DNA from: Geosiphon pyriformis
Taxonomy: Eukaryota > Glomeromycota > Glomeromycetes > Archaeosporales > Geosiphonaceae
NCBI GenBank assembly: GCA_016748015.1
Contig: JAAOMT010000566.1
Coordinates: 123,908-187,907 of the forward strand
Length of the DNA stretch: 64,000 nt
Direction: 5' to 3'
Shown here: positions 33,888-44,100 of the stretch, in pieces
Position numbering within the stretch: the stretch's first letter is position 1
Layout of the letters: every line of letters begins with the position of its first letter
Notes under the pieces: model-generated
The model's input: the letters and a program-made list of their open reading frames with translations, nothing else
The model's database searches: none
Told to the model about the DNA's origin: nothing
Program-made: the position numbers and the translations under genes

Positions 33888-34533
33888 TTATCACATGTAT
33901 TAGCCACTGATGTCATATAATTAGCCACACTATTTTTAAAAAGTGATCATTGACTTGATTAATGACCTGACTGTTGACCTGATCATTGACCTGATCATTG
34001 ACCACTTTTAACAGCTATATAAGTGATAAATCTTTTAGCTGTAGAAAAGCATGTAATAACAAACATCTGAATAATAAAGAATAAATAAAATAACAACTTT
34101 CATCTCAATCTTTCTCTTATCACTAATTTTCCTTTTTCTACCTTCAAGTATTTGAACATCTTAAAGATAAAAGATTACTTGTTGGCCTTTTTTTGACGTA
34201 TATAATTGTAACATTTGAAGATTATTTGAATAAACATAACTGAAAAGCACAAGTTGATACCTGATATTAAATTCTAAGAGTGCTGATATGAAGCATAGAA
34301 TTATACCAGTGGTAATCAATTATTGACAGTACAGACTATTCCTCTACCTTCAGATTCTCCAGTTACCTTTAAAAAGAATAGCAACTGAGATATTTTATGA
34401 GACTGATTTCGCACATTGAATCCATACTCATTCAATTCGTTCTTTAAAGTTGAATTCCTCTTTGATTATTTCCATCACCCTACAATCCTGTTCTCTTTTG
34501 CTATCCATTAGCTTGTTACTCCAACCCGTAACA
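33857..34533 (+). repeat. Gy2 3' LTR (677 bp)
   Basis: TGTTATGG to CCCGTAACA. It holds about five 12-bp units (33948-34005) against ten in the 5' LTR, and keeps the TATA motif at 34016-34023. Otherwise collinear with the 5' LTR, mostly with transitions. Confidence 0.94.
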
Positions 34534-35305
34534 ATATTGTGTGACTTTTATAATAAGAACTTTGATAAATATAATATTATTATTAACTTTAAAAAGAAAA
34601 TTATTAATTTTATTAATAGAAATTTTAATTGCTATATTGGCTATAGTAATTCTGGCACTAATAACTTAATTAATTTGGTAACCTAATTAATCCATAAGTT
34701 GTTTAGTAATAATGCTGTTTACTGATCTATTATCAAAGATAAGCTTAATAAATTGGTCATCAACTTTAATCTAAAAACATAGAATATTAATAATCTTTAG
34801 TATTTTTTTTTAATTTTTATAATAAAGCTTTTATTAATTAATAACAATATGAATAATCTTAATTAAAGATTATTTTTTTAAGTTTTTTAGCTAATAAATA
34901 ATAATTTTATTCAATAAATAATACCAATAAGTTTCTTAATATATTGAATTTTGATAATTCTATTTTCAATATTAATTCTGATTTTTTTTTAATAAAAAAT
35001 TAGAATTTTGCAAGATTAAATTGTTGAATCAATTATTGTTTTTCTTAATATTAAAGTTAATATATATATATATGTTTGTAGTTTTATAAGAAAACATATT
35101 ATAATATTTTTTTTAATATTTTAACTTGATGTTTGCTGCTATTATTAGTTAATAATTGCTACTATTGTAAACTAGTGCTTATTACTATTATAAAATAATG
35201 CTTGATACTATATTAATTATTATTATTTTAAGATTATTATTATATTATATTATAATTAGATAATTTATATTATTTTGTGATTTTTTTGCTAAATTTTTGC
35301 TAAAA
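34534..35305 (-). mobile_element. Gy4 (part 1): truncated LTR fused to protease half
   Basis: From 35305 down to 34776 the sequence follows the Gy1 LTR body (AATAAAGCTTTTATTAATTA, ATATATATATATGTTTG and other landmarks, same orientation). It passes directly into a retropepsin first half (34775-34534: VDDQFIKLIFDNRSVNSIITK), so the LTR end, PBS and gag are deleted. The protease loop is LIFDNRS where LILDSGS is expected. Its continuation lies at 26787 beyond Gy2. Confidence 0.82.
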
Positions 35306-35988
35306 AATTATTTTATTTATTAAAGTTATTAAATTAACAAAAAAAAGTTAATTATTATCAAATAATTAACAAAATATTAAAATAAAATAAAATAAAAATA
35401 TTAAAAAATAAAATAACTTAATTAAAAATAGAATTTTTTAAGAAAATAAAAAATTATTTTATTTTAAATTTAGAAAAAAGTAATATTTATTAAACTTTTT
35501 AATAATAAAACCAAAAATTTAATAACAACTTATAGAATTGCTTATTATAACAGAAATATAAAACAAAAACATGTTTTTATTATTATTATAAACACATAAA
35601 TATTTGATTAATTAATATTAAACACATATATTAAAATAATTATTATATATTATTATAAATACTCAAAAATTAATATATATTGTTATTATATTAATATTTA
35701 AATATATACCAAAATCAAAAAACTTACTAATAATAACTAATAATAATTAATTTAAAATAATATTTCAAATTCTAAAATTAATTAGTATTAAATTAAAATA
35801 TAATAATTTTTAGAAATTTTAATTATATAAAACCTAATTAACAAATCAATTATAATTATTAAAATTTTTAACTAATTTATTTTAATATTTTAAAAAACTT
35901 AAATCTTGAAAATAATAATAGTAAAAATATAATTAAAATTGAAAATATTATTAAAACTAAACTTAAATTAACTAATATTATTAATTAA
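35306..35988. other. AT-rich spacer, nothing recognised
   Basis: Nearly pure A and T up to the abrupt start of LINE A at about 35989. No protein block or repeat motif recognised in either strand; probably a fully decayed older insertion. Confidence 0.4.
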
Positions 35989-37251
35989 GCAGGATATGCA
36001 GAAGACCTATGATTCGGTTAGGTGGCATTATTTGAGGGCTAGCTTGTAGCATATTAAGATGTGTGAAAGATTCATTAAGTTTTTTGGTGGTATTTACAAG
36101 GATAAGATTAACAGGATTATGACTGATTTTGGTTTGTTTGGTGGTTACAAGATGCATGATGGGCTGGATCAGGGTGAGGTCTTTTCACCTCTTCTGTGGA
36201 GAATCTTCTATGATCCACTTTTGTGCGAAGTCAAAAAGCATGAACAATTGTGTGAGTACTAAATTAATACTAAGTTTGTTTCAAAAAATGGCAGGATTGA
36301 GGGTGTGGTGGTTTGACTTCTTATTTTTTAGCTGGTGTATTTGTTAATAATACTATTTGGGTTGGAAATTGTCAGGCCTCTATTCAGTATGTATTGAACA
36401 TTGCCAGTGAATTTTTTATGATCAACAATATTTCTATTAACAGTAAAAAAATGGTGGCTATCCCCATAAATCAGGGTGTTAAGATTGCTTTATTGAGTAT
36501 TTGTAGTCAGCCAATTTCGATAGCTAAGAAAGGTGAGTCACATTGTTATCTGGGTATCTTTTTGTCTACAGAGGAGTTGTCCAAGCCGAGTGTTGCCAAA
36601 GCTTATACAGATGTTCATTTCTTTGTTAATGTTGTGCTAAGAAAAGCTATTACCAATAAGCAGTTTTTGTATTTGGTTTTGGCTGTCTTGCAGCCTATTG
36701 TTAGCTATTATATGCAGTTCAGTTTTATCTTTTCTAATGTTTGTCACAAGTGAAATGTCTTAGTTAAGAAGTGTCTCAAAGCTAAAGCTCATCTTCTCCA
36801 TGACTTTGTTAATGCTGCTTTGTATCATTCTTTGTTATATGGGCTGAAACTCTTTGAACAAGTGCAGTCTGAAGGGAAGGTGGCTGCTCTGATTGTGTTT
36901 TCTAATGCTTCTGGTATTCTTGGGTGTTTGTTTAGTCATAGATTTTTGGATTTGCAAGTTCTTGGTTGGGCTCCTTTGGATCTTTTGCAGTTCTCTGTCA
37001 GATTGTGCATTAATCCAGTAAACAATTTTTTGGCTGGGGTGGTCAAGATTTTTTTGAGCAATGAACTGTTTTTGGTAAACAATCTCCCCACTGTGTTTTG
37101 TAGTCCTGGTTACTTTTTTTTATCATCTATTCTTGGGAAGTCCCTGTACTTTAATTCAGTCAAATCTCTTAAGCATTTTGGTGTTGCTTTTGGTAATCAG
37201 CTTTTTGATAAAAAGGGTGGCTTGTTGAATTGGAAGACTTTTCGCTGTTGA
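35989..37251 (+). pseudogene. LINE A reverse transcriptase (partial)
   Basis: Contains IKMCERFIKFFGGIYKDKIN, MTDFGLFGGY, GLDQGEVFSPLLWRIFYDPL and the catalytic box. That box reads VFVNNTIWVG (AAT AAT at 36346-36351) where LINE C has TFVDDTIWVG: both Asp are Asn, so the enzyme is dead. The stops at 36751 and 37249 replace Trp codons that are TGG in LINE B (NKWD and CWKR). Confidence 0.92.
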
Positions 37252-37326
37252 AAGAAATTGGACCCGCATGGTTCTGTGTCTCACTGGTTTGTGGTTTTTT
37301 CTGAGTTTTTAAAGGGTTAGAGCTTC

Positions 37327-37962
37327 TTGTTTTCTTGTTCTGCTGGCTCTGATGGATTGTGCGGCTTAGACATTTTGAGATCTGGGGAGTTTTCTGCTGT
37401 TAAAGATGGATTGTATGATGTTTGGTCCGGTTTTTTTGAGGTTTTTACAAATGGGTCTTTAAGGAATGCTGGCTCTGCTGAGGTTGACAGTAGTACTGCT
37501 GTGTACTTTCTGACACTGGATCTGAGTGTTGGTGTTGCTGTTCATGGTCTTTTGTTATCTACTATGGCTGAGTTGCAGGCTGTCACTTTGTTTTTGGAAT
37601 GTGTTCCTTCTTCAAGTACTGTGGTGTTGTATCTTGACAGCCAAGTTGCCATTAATGCTTGTGTGTCTAAGCTGTCTTTGGCCTGCCCTGATTTCCATAA
37701 TCAATGCTGGCTAGAAAGGCATTATATTTTCAATTTTATCAGAAATAAAGATCTTGTTGTGAGTTGGGTTAAGGTGAAGGACCATTCTGGAGTTTCTGGT
37801 ATTGAGAGAGCTGACTTGGCTGCTCGAGCTGCCTCTGGATCTTCTTTTTCATTGTTGGCTGATGTGCATAAACATTTTCTGGTTGTTGAGGATACTGCTG
37901 TTTCTGGTAATGCCTGTCATTTTGTCAGGGATATTTTTTGGTCAATTTGTCATGCTTATTGA
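37327..37962 (+). pseudogene. LINE A RNase H
   Basis: FTNGSLRNAG (Asn codon at 37450) replaces the catalytic Asp seen as FMDGSLKNFG in LINE B. The other acidic positions remain: TMAELQAV, YLDSQVAI and GIERADLAAR. The stop at 37960 replaces the Trp of LINE B CHTRWEA. Removes RNA from the first-strand hybrid in an intact LINE. Confidence 0.9.
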
Positions 37963-38055
37963 GAAGCTGGCCCTGGTTATGATGTGATTCCTAATGCATT
38001 GATTGGTTGCATCAACTGGGTTGTCACGGCAAAAGTGTAACATCTTAACTCTTAT

Positions 38056-38727
38056 ATGCTCACTGGCTTCACTAGTCATAAATCTTTGACGCTTTGCACT
38101 TATCTTATGAAAGCTGTGCACAGAAGGTTGCCAGTGGCAGTTAGAAAAAAATTGTATAATAAGTGCTACCCTGGTGTATTGTGTTTGCTGTGCAGTAGTG
38201 TAGAGTTTCCTGACCATGCTTTTACTTGTGTTCGTAAGTCTGGCATTTGTGATGAGATCTTGGCTGAGGCTTCTGCCCATTGGTCTGCCTTGGCTGGTGT
38301 TTTCAATATTTTTTCATCTGCCATGTTGCAGGTTTTATCTCAATGCTCTGTCAATGTTGAGTTGTACACTCTGGTCTGCAAAGAATTTGTGTTGAATAAT
38401 TGGTATCAAGAGGCTTGTAGTGTTTTTAATAATAGAAAGGTGGCTGTTGCTCAGATTGTTGATTTCATAAGATTTGTTATGAAATTGCATTGTATCAAGG
38501 TGTGGTTGGTGAGGTCTAGTCACCAGATGGTAATGGAAAAGACTGGTTTGGTTTACGATGGTGGGGTTGTTTCTGGGCTCTCTCATAGAGTATTCTTGGT
38601 ATTGTCTGATGGTATTGTTAGATTGCTCAGAATGGTTGAATCTTTTGCCATTTGCTTTGGTCGTCGTAAACCATGTTGTTTTTTTTCTGGTCTGGGTGGT
38701 CGGGTGCAGGTTAATATAGATGTGTAG
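38056..38727 (+). pseudogene. LINE A C-terminal domain with CCHC motif
   Basis: Open for its last 223 codons to the natural TAG. Contains CLLCSSVEFPDHAFTC (C-x2-C-x7-H-x3-C), the C-terminal Cys/His motif usual in LINE ORF2 proteins and thought to help nucleic-acid binding. The TAA at 38038 upstream replaces a Trp that is TGG in LINE D (VVWHLDNHM). Confidence 0.85.
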
Positions 38728-38856
38728 TGTTGCTTTGTCTGGTCTGAATAGCTAGCTACATGTAGAAAGTGCGTAAATTATGTTTAGTTTGAGTCTCAGT
38801 TTGGTTTTATGTACTAGATAGTGGTTGGGCTTTACTTATTAAATGTTTAATAAAAA
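38728..38856 (+). other. LINE A 3' UTR
   Basis: Collinear with LINE B 45874-46011: TAGCTAGCTACATGTAGAAA, TTTAGTTTGAGTCTC, TATGTACTAGATAGTGGTTG and a CATTAAAT/TATTAAAT block before the terminal AATAAAAA stretch. The conserved end would be the RT recognition region. Confidence 0.85.
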
Positions 38857-39310
38857 TAATTATTAATTATTATTACAAAATAAAAATTTTACAATTATTT
38901 TTTTTTTGAGTTAAAAAATATAAAGCCATATTTATTAAAACAATATTAAATAAAAAATATCTAATTAAGTATATAAAAACAAAAATAAACAATATTTTAA
39001 ATTAGATTATATAAAAACTTTTTATTAATTATAATGATTATTATACCAGAATTTTAATTTTTATTATTATTATTATTTAACAAGTAAGGAAAAAATTTAA
39101 AAAATTTAAATTTATATCTTTTTCTTGTCAATTCCCTAACTATGATGAGAGCATAAATATTTTTGAAGTATTCGCTTTTCTTCCTTCCTTTTCCTCTAGT
39201 CCCTATTAGCTATTTCTTCTATTATACTTCTGTTTGTCGCAATAGAACTGGTGGGCTCTTTTGCTGGTGGCTCTGGGTCAATTTCGGCTGGTTTGGAGAC
39301 CCGCTAAAGT

Positions 39311-41185
39311 GTGAAAAGCAAGCGTGTTGATATGGTGTACTCTCGAGATGCATCCTACAAGAAGCCAAAGAAGCCTGTTGCTGGTGTTGTGGTTGACTCG
39401 TCTGCTGGCCCTCTGGGCTTGGAAAATCTTGGTGGTGCTGGCGTCAAGTCTGGGATATCCTGGGGAAGCAAAGTTGGCAGTGTTACTAGTAGTGTAAGTG
39501 ATCTCTCGGACATCGAAAATATGATGAACACAATTGCCGAGAAAACCAGTTGTGCGGAATCAGGTGAGGATGACAACATGGATAAGACAACACTGAGAAA
39601 AACTCGCACTTAGATGTTTGTGCTGGGCAACCCTCTGAAGAGACCTTCATTTGAATGTATGAGTGATGACGATGTTGTGCTGGATCTTCCTCTTCATGTG
39701 GATATTGGGTCCAATCAGTTACCACCACTCGGATCATATGCTCTAGAAATATGGAACTTTAATATGACAAAATCCTTTGCACTTGATATTGAGCTTTCTG
39801 CAGTGCCTTGCAAGTTAGTTAGTGATAAATTAATTTCATTAAAAAAAATTTTTTATCATGTTGATGGTTTTGGGGGAGCCTCCACTCTCTCAAAATTTCC
39901 TGGTATCATTAGATCATCTTTTACATCAGAGTTTAGTTTGAATAAGGCTAAGGAAATGGCAATCTGTGAGAAAATTTTGGTTAATAATGATGTCAGAAAA
40001 GCAAACAGCCATTCAGATCGGGAGATGATCATCAAGAAAATCCCAATAGATCTTCCCAGATTGGTGGTAGAATCAGTTTTCTCTAAATTTGGCAAAATTG
40101 TATCTATTAAGATGCAGCTAATTGGTCTTTGGCAAAAGGCTCTTGTTGAGTTTGAGTTGTCTAAAGTTGCCAGTCAGGTTGCTTCTATGTGGTCTGTTTT
40201 TATGGGAAAGAATTCTGTGTATGTGGCTTTGGCAATTAATGATAAACAAATGTGAGTATCTAGGGATCAGCATCAGGCATTGCTATATACTTTTCCAGTG
40301 GGCACCACTGCCCATGATCTTTCCAATTTGTTGGTATTCTATGGTGGAAAGTCTTGTTTTATTGGCCACAATCCTAGTTTGTATGTTCGTGATAGGTGTG
40401 CTGTAATTTGTTTTGGTGATAAGACATCCAAGTTGGCTGCTATTGGCACAATTCCAATTTTCAAGGGTGTAAGTTTGTATTGGGCTGGTCTCTCTCTGGC
40501 CTGTTGTAATCAGTGCAAACAATTTGGTCATATTTCTGTTAACTGTTCGATAGGTGGGAATTCTGGTGGTTGTGGGAGGCAGGTGGTTTCTGATCAGAAT
40601 CGGGTTCATCTGGCTGAAATATATAAGAAAAATATTGCTCCTATTGTGCAGCCAGTTTCATTTGGTGGCAAGATGTGAGCTCAGGTTGCCAGTAATTCTT
40701 CTTCTCATACAATTTTTTTGGATGTTTCTGGTAGTAGTTCATCCTCAGGTGTGAAACCTTTCTCAATGACCTCTGGGTCTTTTGATATTTCTGATTTGAA
40801 TGGTCGCATGGCATCCCTGGAATGCTCTTTGGAATTCTTAGCTAAACAGGTTTCTGGTATTGTGAAAAAATTGAGTTTTGTTGAGTTGGTGCCCTTGGCG
40901 CCTTTCTTTTGTGTTTCCCCTTTAGATGTTTCTGTGCCTGTGATTTTGGTTGTGGAATTGGATATGGCTCTGGATGGTGGATTGATTTTGTTTACACCCT
41001 CTGTTTTTGGTGCTGATGTGCTTGATGCTGTTCTTAGTTCAAGTGGTTCAAAAATTCTTACCTCCAAAGTGGATGGTCTAGAATTTAAGATGTCTGCTCT
41101 AAAAGCTTTGATTGGTTCAGTTTTGGTGAGATTGAATCTCTTGTGTTCTAGTTCTGGTTCTCATATTCTTTCTTCATCCCAATGA
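39311..41185 (+). pseudogene. LINE B ORF1 protein (RRM-like, zinc knuckle)
   Basis: About 624 codons, stops at 39611 (TAG), 40253 (TGA) and 40676 (TGA), true end TGA 41183-41185. The start is uncertain: the frame opens after a TAA, with GTG at 39311 and ATG at 39341. Order: Ser/Gly-rich N-terminus; FGGASTLSKFPGIIRSSFTS block; RRM-like fold at about 40030-40230 (VFSKFGKIVSIKMQLIGLWQ); a second beta-rich block; zinc knuckle CNQCKQFGHISVNC (intact, near 40507-40548); Ser-rich tail with a short predicted helix. Acts as the RNA-binding protein of the LINE particle. Confidence 0.88.
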
Positions 41186-44100
41186 GCAACTTGGTTTGGA
41201 AATTTGCAACATGCAATGTTTGGGGTATTAACATTCCTGCAAAGCAGACAGACATTGTTCATTGGCATGTGAGTTTGGGGAATATGATTTCTTTTGTTAC
41301 TGAAACAAAGTTGAAGTCTTTTGCTGGGCCATAGATTAAGGATAAATTTGATGGGATTCGGATTTTTACTTCTGGTTTGGATGTTGGTTATCTTGATGCC
41401 AGTGTTGCTGTGATCATAAACAATTCTTTGGCTCGTCATGTTTCTAAGGTTGAAGAGATCTCTGGTCGGGTTGTTTCTGTGCGACTTTTGTTCAAAGACA
41501 AGCTCTCAGTAACTGTGCTTGGTTTGTACGCTGGTGCTTTTCTTGGCACTTGTTTTGGTTAGGTGTCTGAGGTTAATTCTATTATTGCTAAGGCAGTTAA
41601 TATTAGCACCTTTGTTGTGTTGGATGGGGATTTTAATGAAAGTGGGTCTGGAAGGAGTGCGAGTTTTAGGTTTTGCTTAGAGCTGGGTTTGGTCAATTCT
41701 TTTGCTGGCCATTATTTGGCTGGGACACCTACATGGTACAATTCAAGAAGAGTTGAAAAGACTATTGATTACATTTTTGTTAGTAAAAATCTGTCTTCTG
41801 CTGTCACTAAGCATTGGATTGGACCTGTTTCTGAATTTTTTGACATGAATCACAGTACTGTTATGGTATCGGTTGGCTTGGGTGGACTTTTGAATGCTCA
41901 ATTGAATGGCTTGCATAAGCAGGCTAACAAGGATTGTTGGAAGTTCAGAATTAGGGATGCGGATGGTGCCAAATGGATTAAGTTTAAGGATTGTGTTTTG
42001 GATAAACTTCTATTGGTCATGGACTTTTTCTCTAAGGCCGAAGCTGGTGGTGATTTAGATGCTATGTGGGTGATTTTGGAAAGAGAAATAGTTGAGTTGG
42101 CTGATGAGGTGTTTACAAGGCATTGGTTTAGTGAATTTCAGTGCTCTAGGAATAAACATTCTTCAAAGTTTTTTGGGCTTAAGCTGCTCATTGCCAAGAT
42201 TGTTAGTAAGATTGGTTCTGGTAATATGCTTGGGGTAGATTGTCTTATAAGAAAATGGTTCACTTTGGACAAGGCCAAGGCTTGTGCTTTTTTTGACTTG
42301 GTCATCTTGGGTGGGAACAGTGTTGTTCTTCTCAAGCATTTGTCATCAGTTCACAAAAAATATAGAAGGTCAAAAATGTTTGAGTCGAGGTTGGCTGAGA
42401 AGACTTCTATCAGGAAGGCTATAGAAAAGCACATGGAAAGCTTTGCTTTTAATAAAGGTGGTATGATCCAGAGTGTTTTGAACTGACTTTTTTGTAAGGT
42501 GGTTCTTGATCATTTGGTGGTTAATGATAACTTGGTTTTAGAACCTGAAGAGATAAAGTCTAAGGTAGACAAAATCATGATGGAGTGGACAAGGGTTCGT
42601 GCTATACCTCAAACATTGTCTGAATGCTGAGTTCGCCAGTACATGCCATTGGATTATGTAAGGGACGATGCCTTCTCTGGTGTTATGAAAAAGATAGATA
42701 TGGAGAAGTTGCTTCTAGTGGTGGGTGGTCTGCCTAACAGTAAGGCTGCTGGCCTGTCTAGTATTCCCAATAAGCTGTAAAAACATGGTAGTAAAGTGGT
42801 TCTGAGCTGTCTATTGGTTTTGTTGAATGCTTGCTTGTCCATTGGCAGGGTATCTGTTTCTTGTAAAAAGGCCTGGGTGTCAATGATTCCTAAGCCATAT
42901 GATTAGGATGGTGTTTTCACGAACACTCATCCTATTGCTCTGATTGAAACTGCCAGGAAGATTCTCTCTAAGGTTCTGTCCAATCGGATTTTTTTCGTAT
43001 GTAGTAAGTTTAATGTTCTCTGTGGTGACAATTTTTCAGTGTTAAAGGGCACATCTATGCAATCTCTGGTGTTTGCTGTTGGGGTGGTTGTGGAAGATGC
43101 TTTCGAAAAGAATAGAGAACTTTGGCTGGTCCTGCAGGACATGTGAAAAGCATACAATTCTGTTGGGTGGTGTCATTTGGAGGCTAGTTTGTGGAGAATT
43201 AAGATGTGCAACAAATTCATCAGATTTTTTGGTAGTATACATAAGAGTAGATTCAACAGGGTGATGACTGATTTTGGTCTCTCTGATGGGTATTATGTTT
43301 GTGATGGTTTGAATCAGAGTGAAGTTTTCTCACCCTTTTTGTGGAGGATTTTTTATGATCCACTTCTGTGTGAGGTTAAAAAACATGAACAAATTTTTGG
43401 GTATCGGATAAGTTCCAAGTTTGTTTTGAAATCAGGTTGAATTGAGGGCAGTGGCGGGTTGTCTTCCTATTTCACAGCTGGTGTTTTTGTTGATAATACA
43501 ATTTGGGTTGGAAACTGTCAAGCTGCTACTCAGAATATTTTGGACATTGCAAGTGAGTTTTTTGTTGTCAATGACATCTCCATCAACAATGAGAAGACTG
43601 TGACCATTCCAATCAATCAAGATGTTAAAATTGCTTCTTTGAATATTAGTGGTCTGCTTATTTCAATAGCTAAAAAGGGTGAGACTCATTGTTACCTGGG
43701 TATTTTTTTGTCTACTGAGGGGCTTTCAAAGCTGAATGTGGCCAAGGTGCATTCTGATGTTCGTTTCTTTACTAATGTGGTTCTTAAGAAGACTATTACT
43801 GATAAACAGTTCTTGTATCTGGTGTTGGCTATCTTGTAGTCTATTGTTAACTATTGCATTCAGTTTAGCTTTGTTTCGTTGAACGTATATAACAAATGGG
43901 ATGTGATGTTGAGGAAGGGCCTCAAGTCTAAGGCTGGTTTGTCCTGTGATTTTCCCAGTGAGGCTCTGTGTCATCCATCTTTATATGATCTGAAGTCTTT
44001 TGAGCAGATGCAGTCTGAGGGGAAGTTGGCTGCTTTGATTTCATTTTCCAACTCTTTTGGTGTTTTTGAATATATGTTTGAGCACAGATTTCTCAATTTG

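Larger units (their letters stand above)
26788..34533 (+). mobile_element. Gy2: Ty3/gypsy LTR retrotransposon, plus strand, defective
   Basis: LTRs at 26788-27524 (737 bp) and 33857-34533 (677 bp) with TGTTA/TAACA ends flank PBS, gag, retropepsin, a Cys-rich linker, RT, RNase H, integrase and an accessory ORF. Flanking 4-mers are GTAT and ATAT, consistent with a 4-bp duplication carrying one G-to-A change. The host on both sides is the Gy4 protease. Stops and three or more single-base frameshifts break it; protease, RNase H and integrase each carry a catalytic substitution. It is less AT-shifted than Gy3 and Gy4. No dUTPase was found. Confidence 0.95.
35989..38856 (+). mobile_element. LINE A: 5'-truncated LINE
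   Basis: Begins abruptly inside the RT domain at the QDMQKTYDSV block and continues to a 3' UTR shared with LINE B and an A/T-rich tail. 5' truncation is typical of target-primed LINE insertion. One single-base deletion near 36304 shifts the frame; from 36313 to 38727 the frame is constant with stops at 36751, 37249, 37318, 37960 and 38038. Confidence 0.93.

Noticed and set aside
39355-39737. Minus-strand frames over LINE B ORF1 and similar antisense frames at 40283-41067, 43726-44681 and 45447-45779
   Set aside because: Shadows of the LINE reading frames; no motifs, and their lengths follow from the low stop density of the opposite frame.
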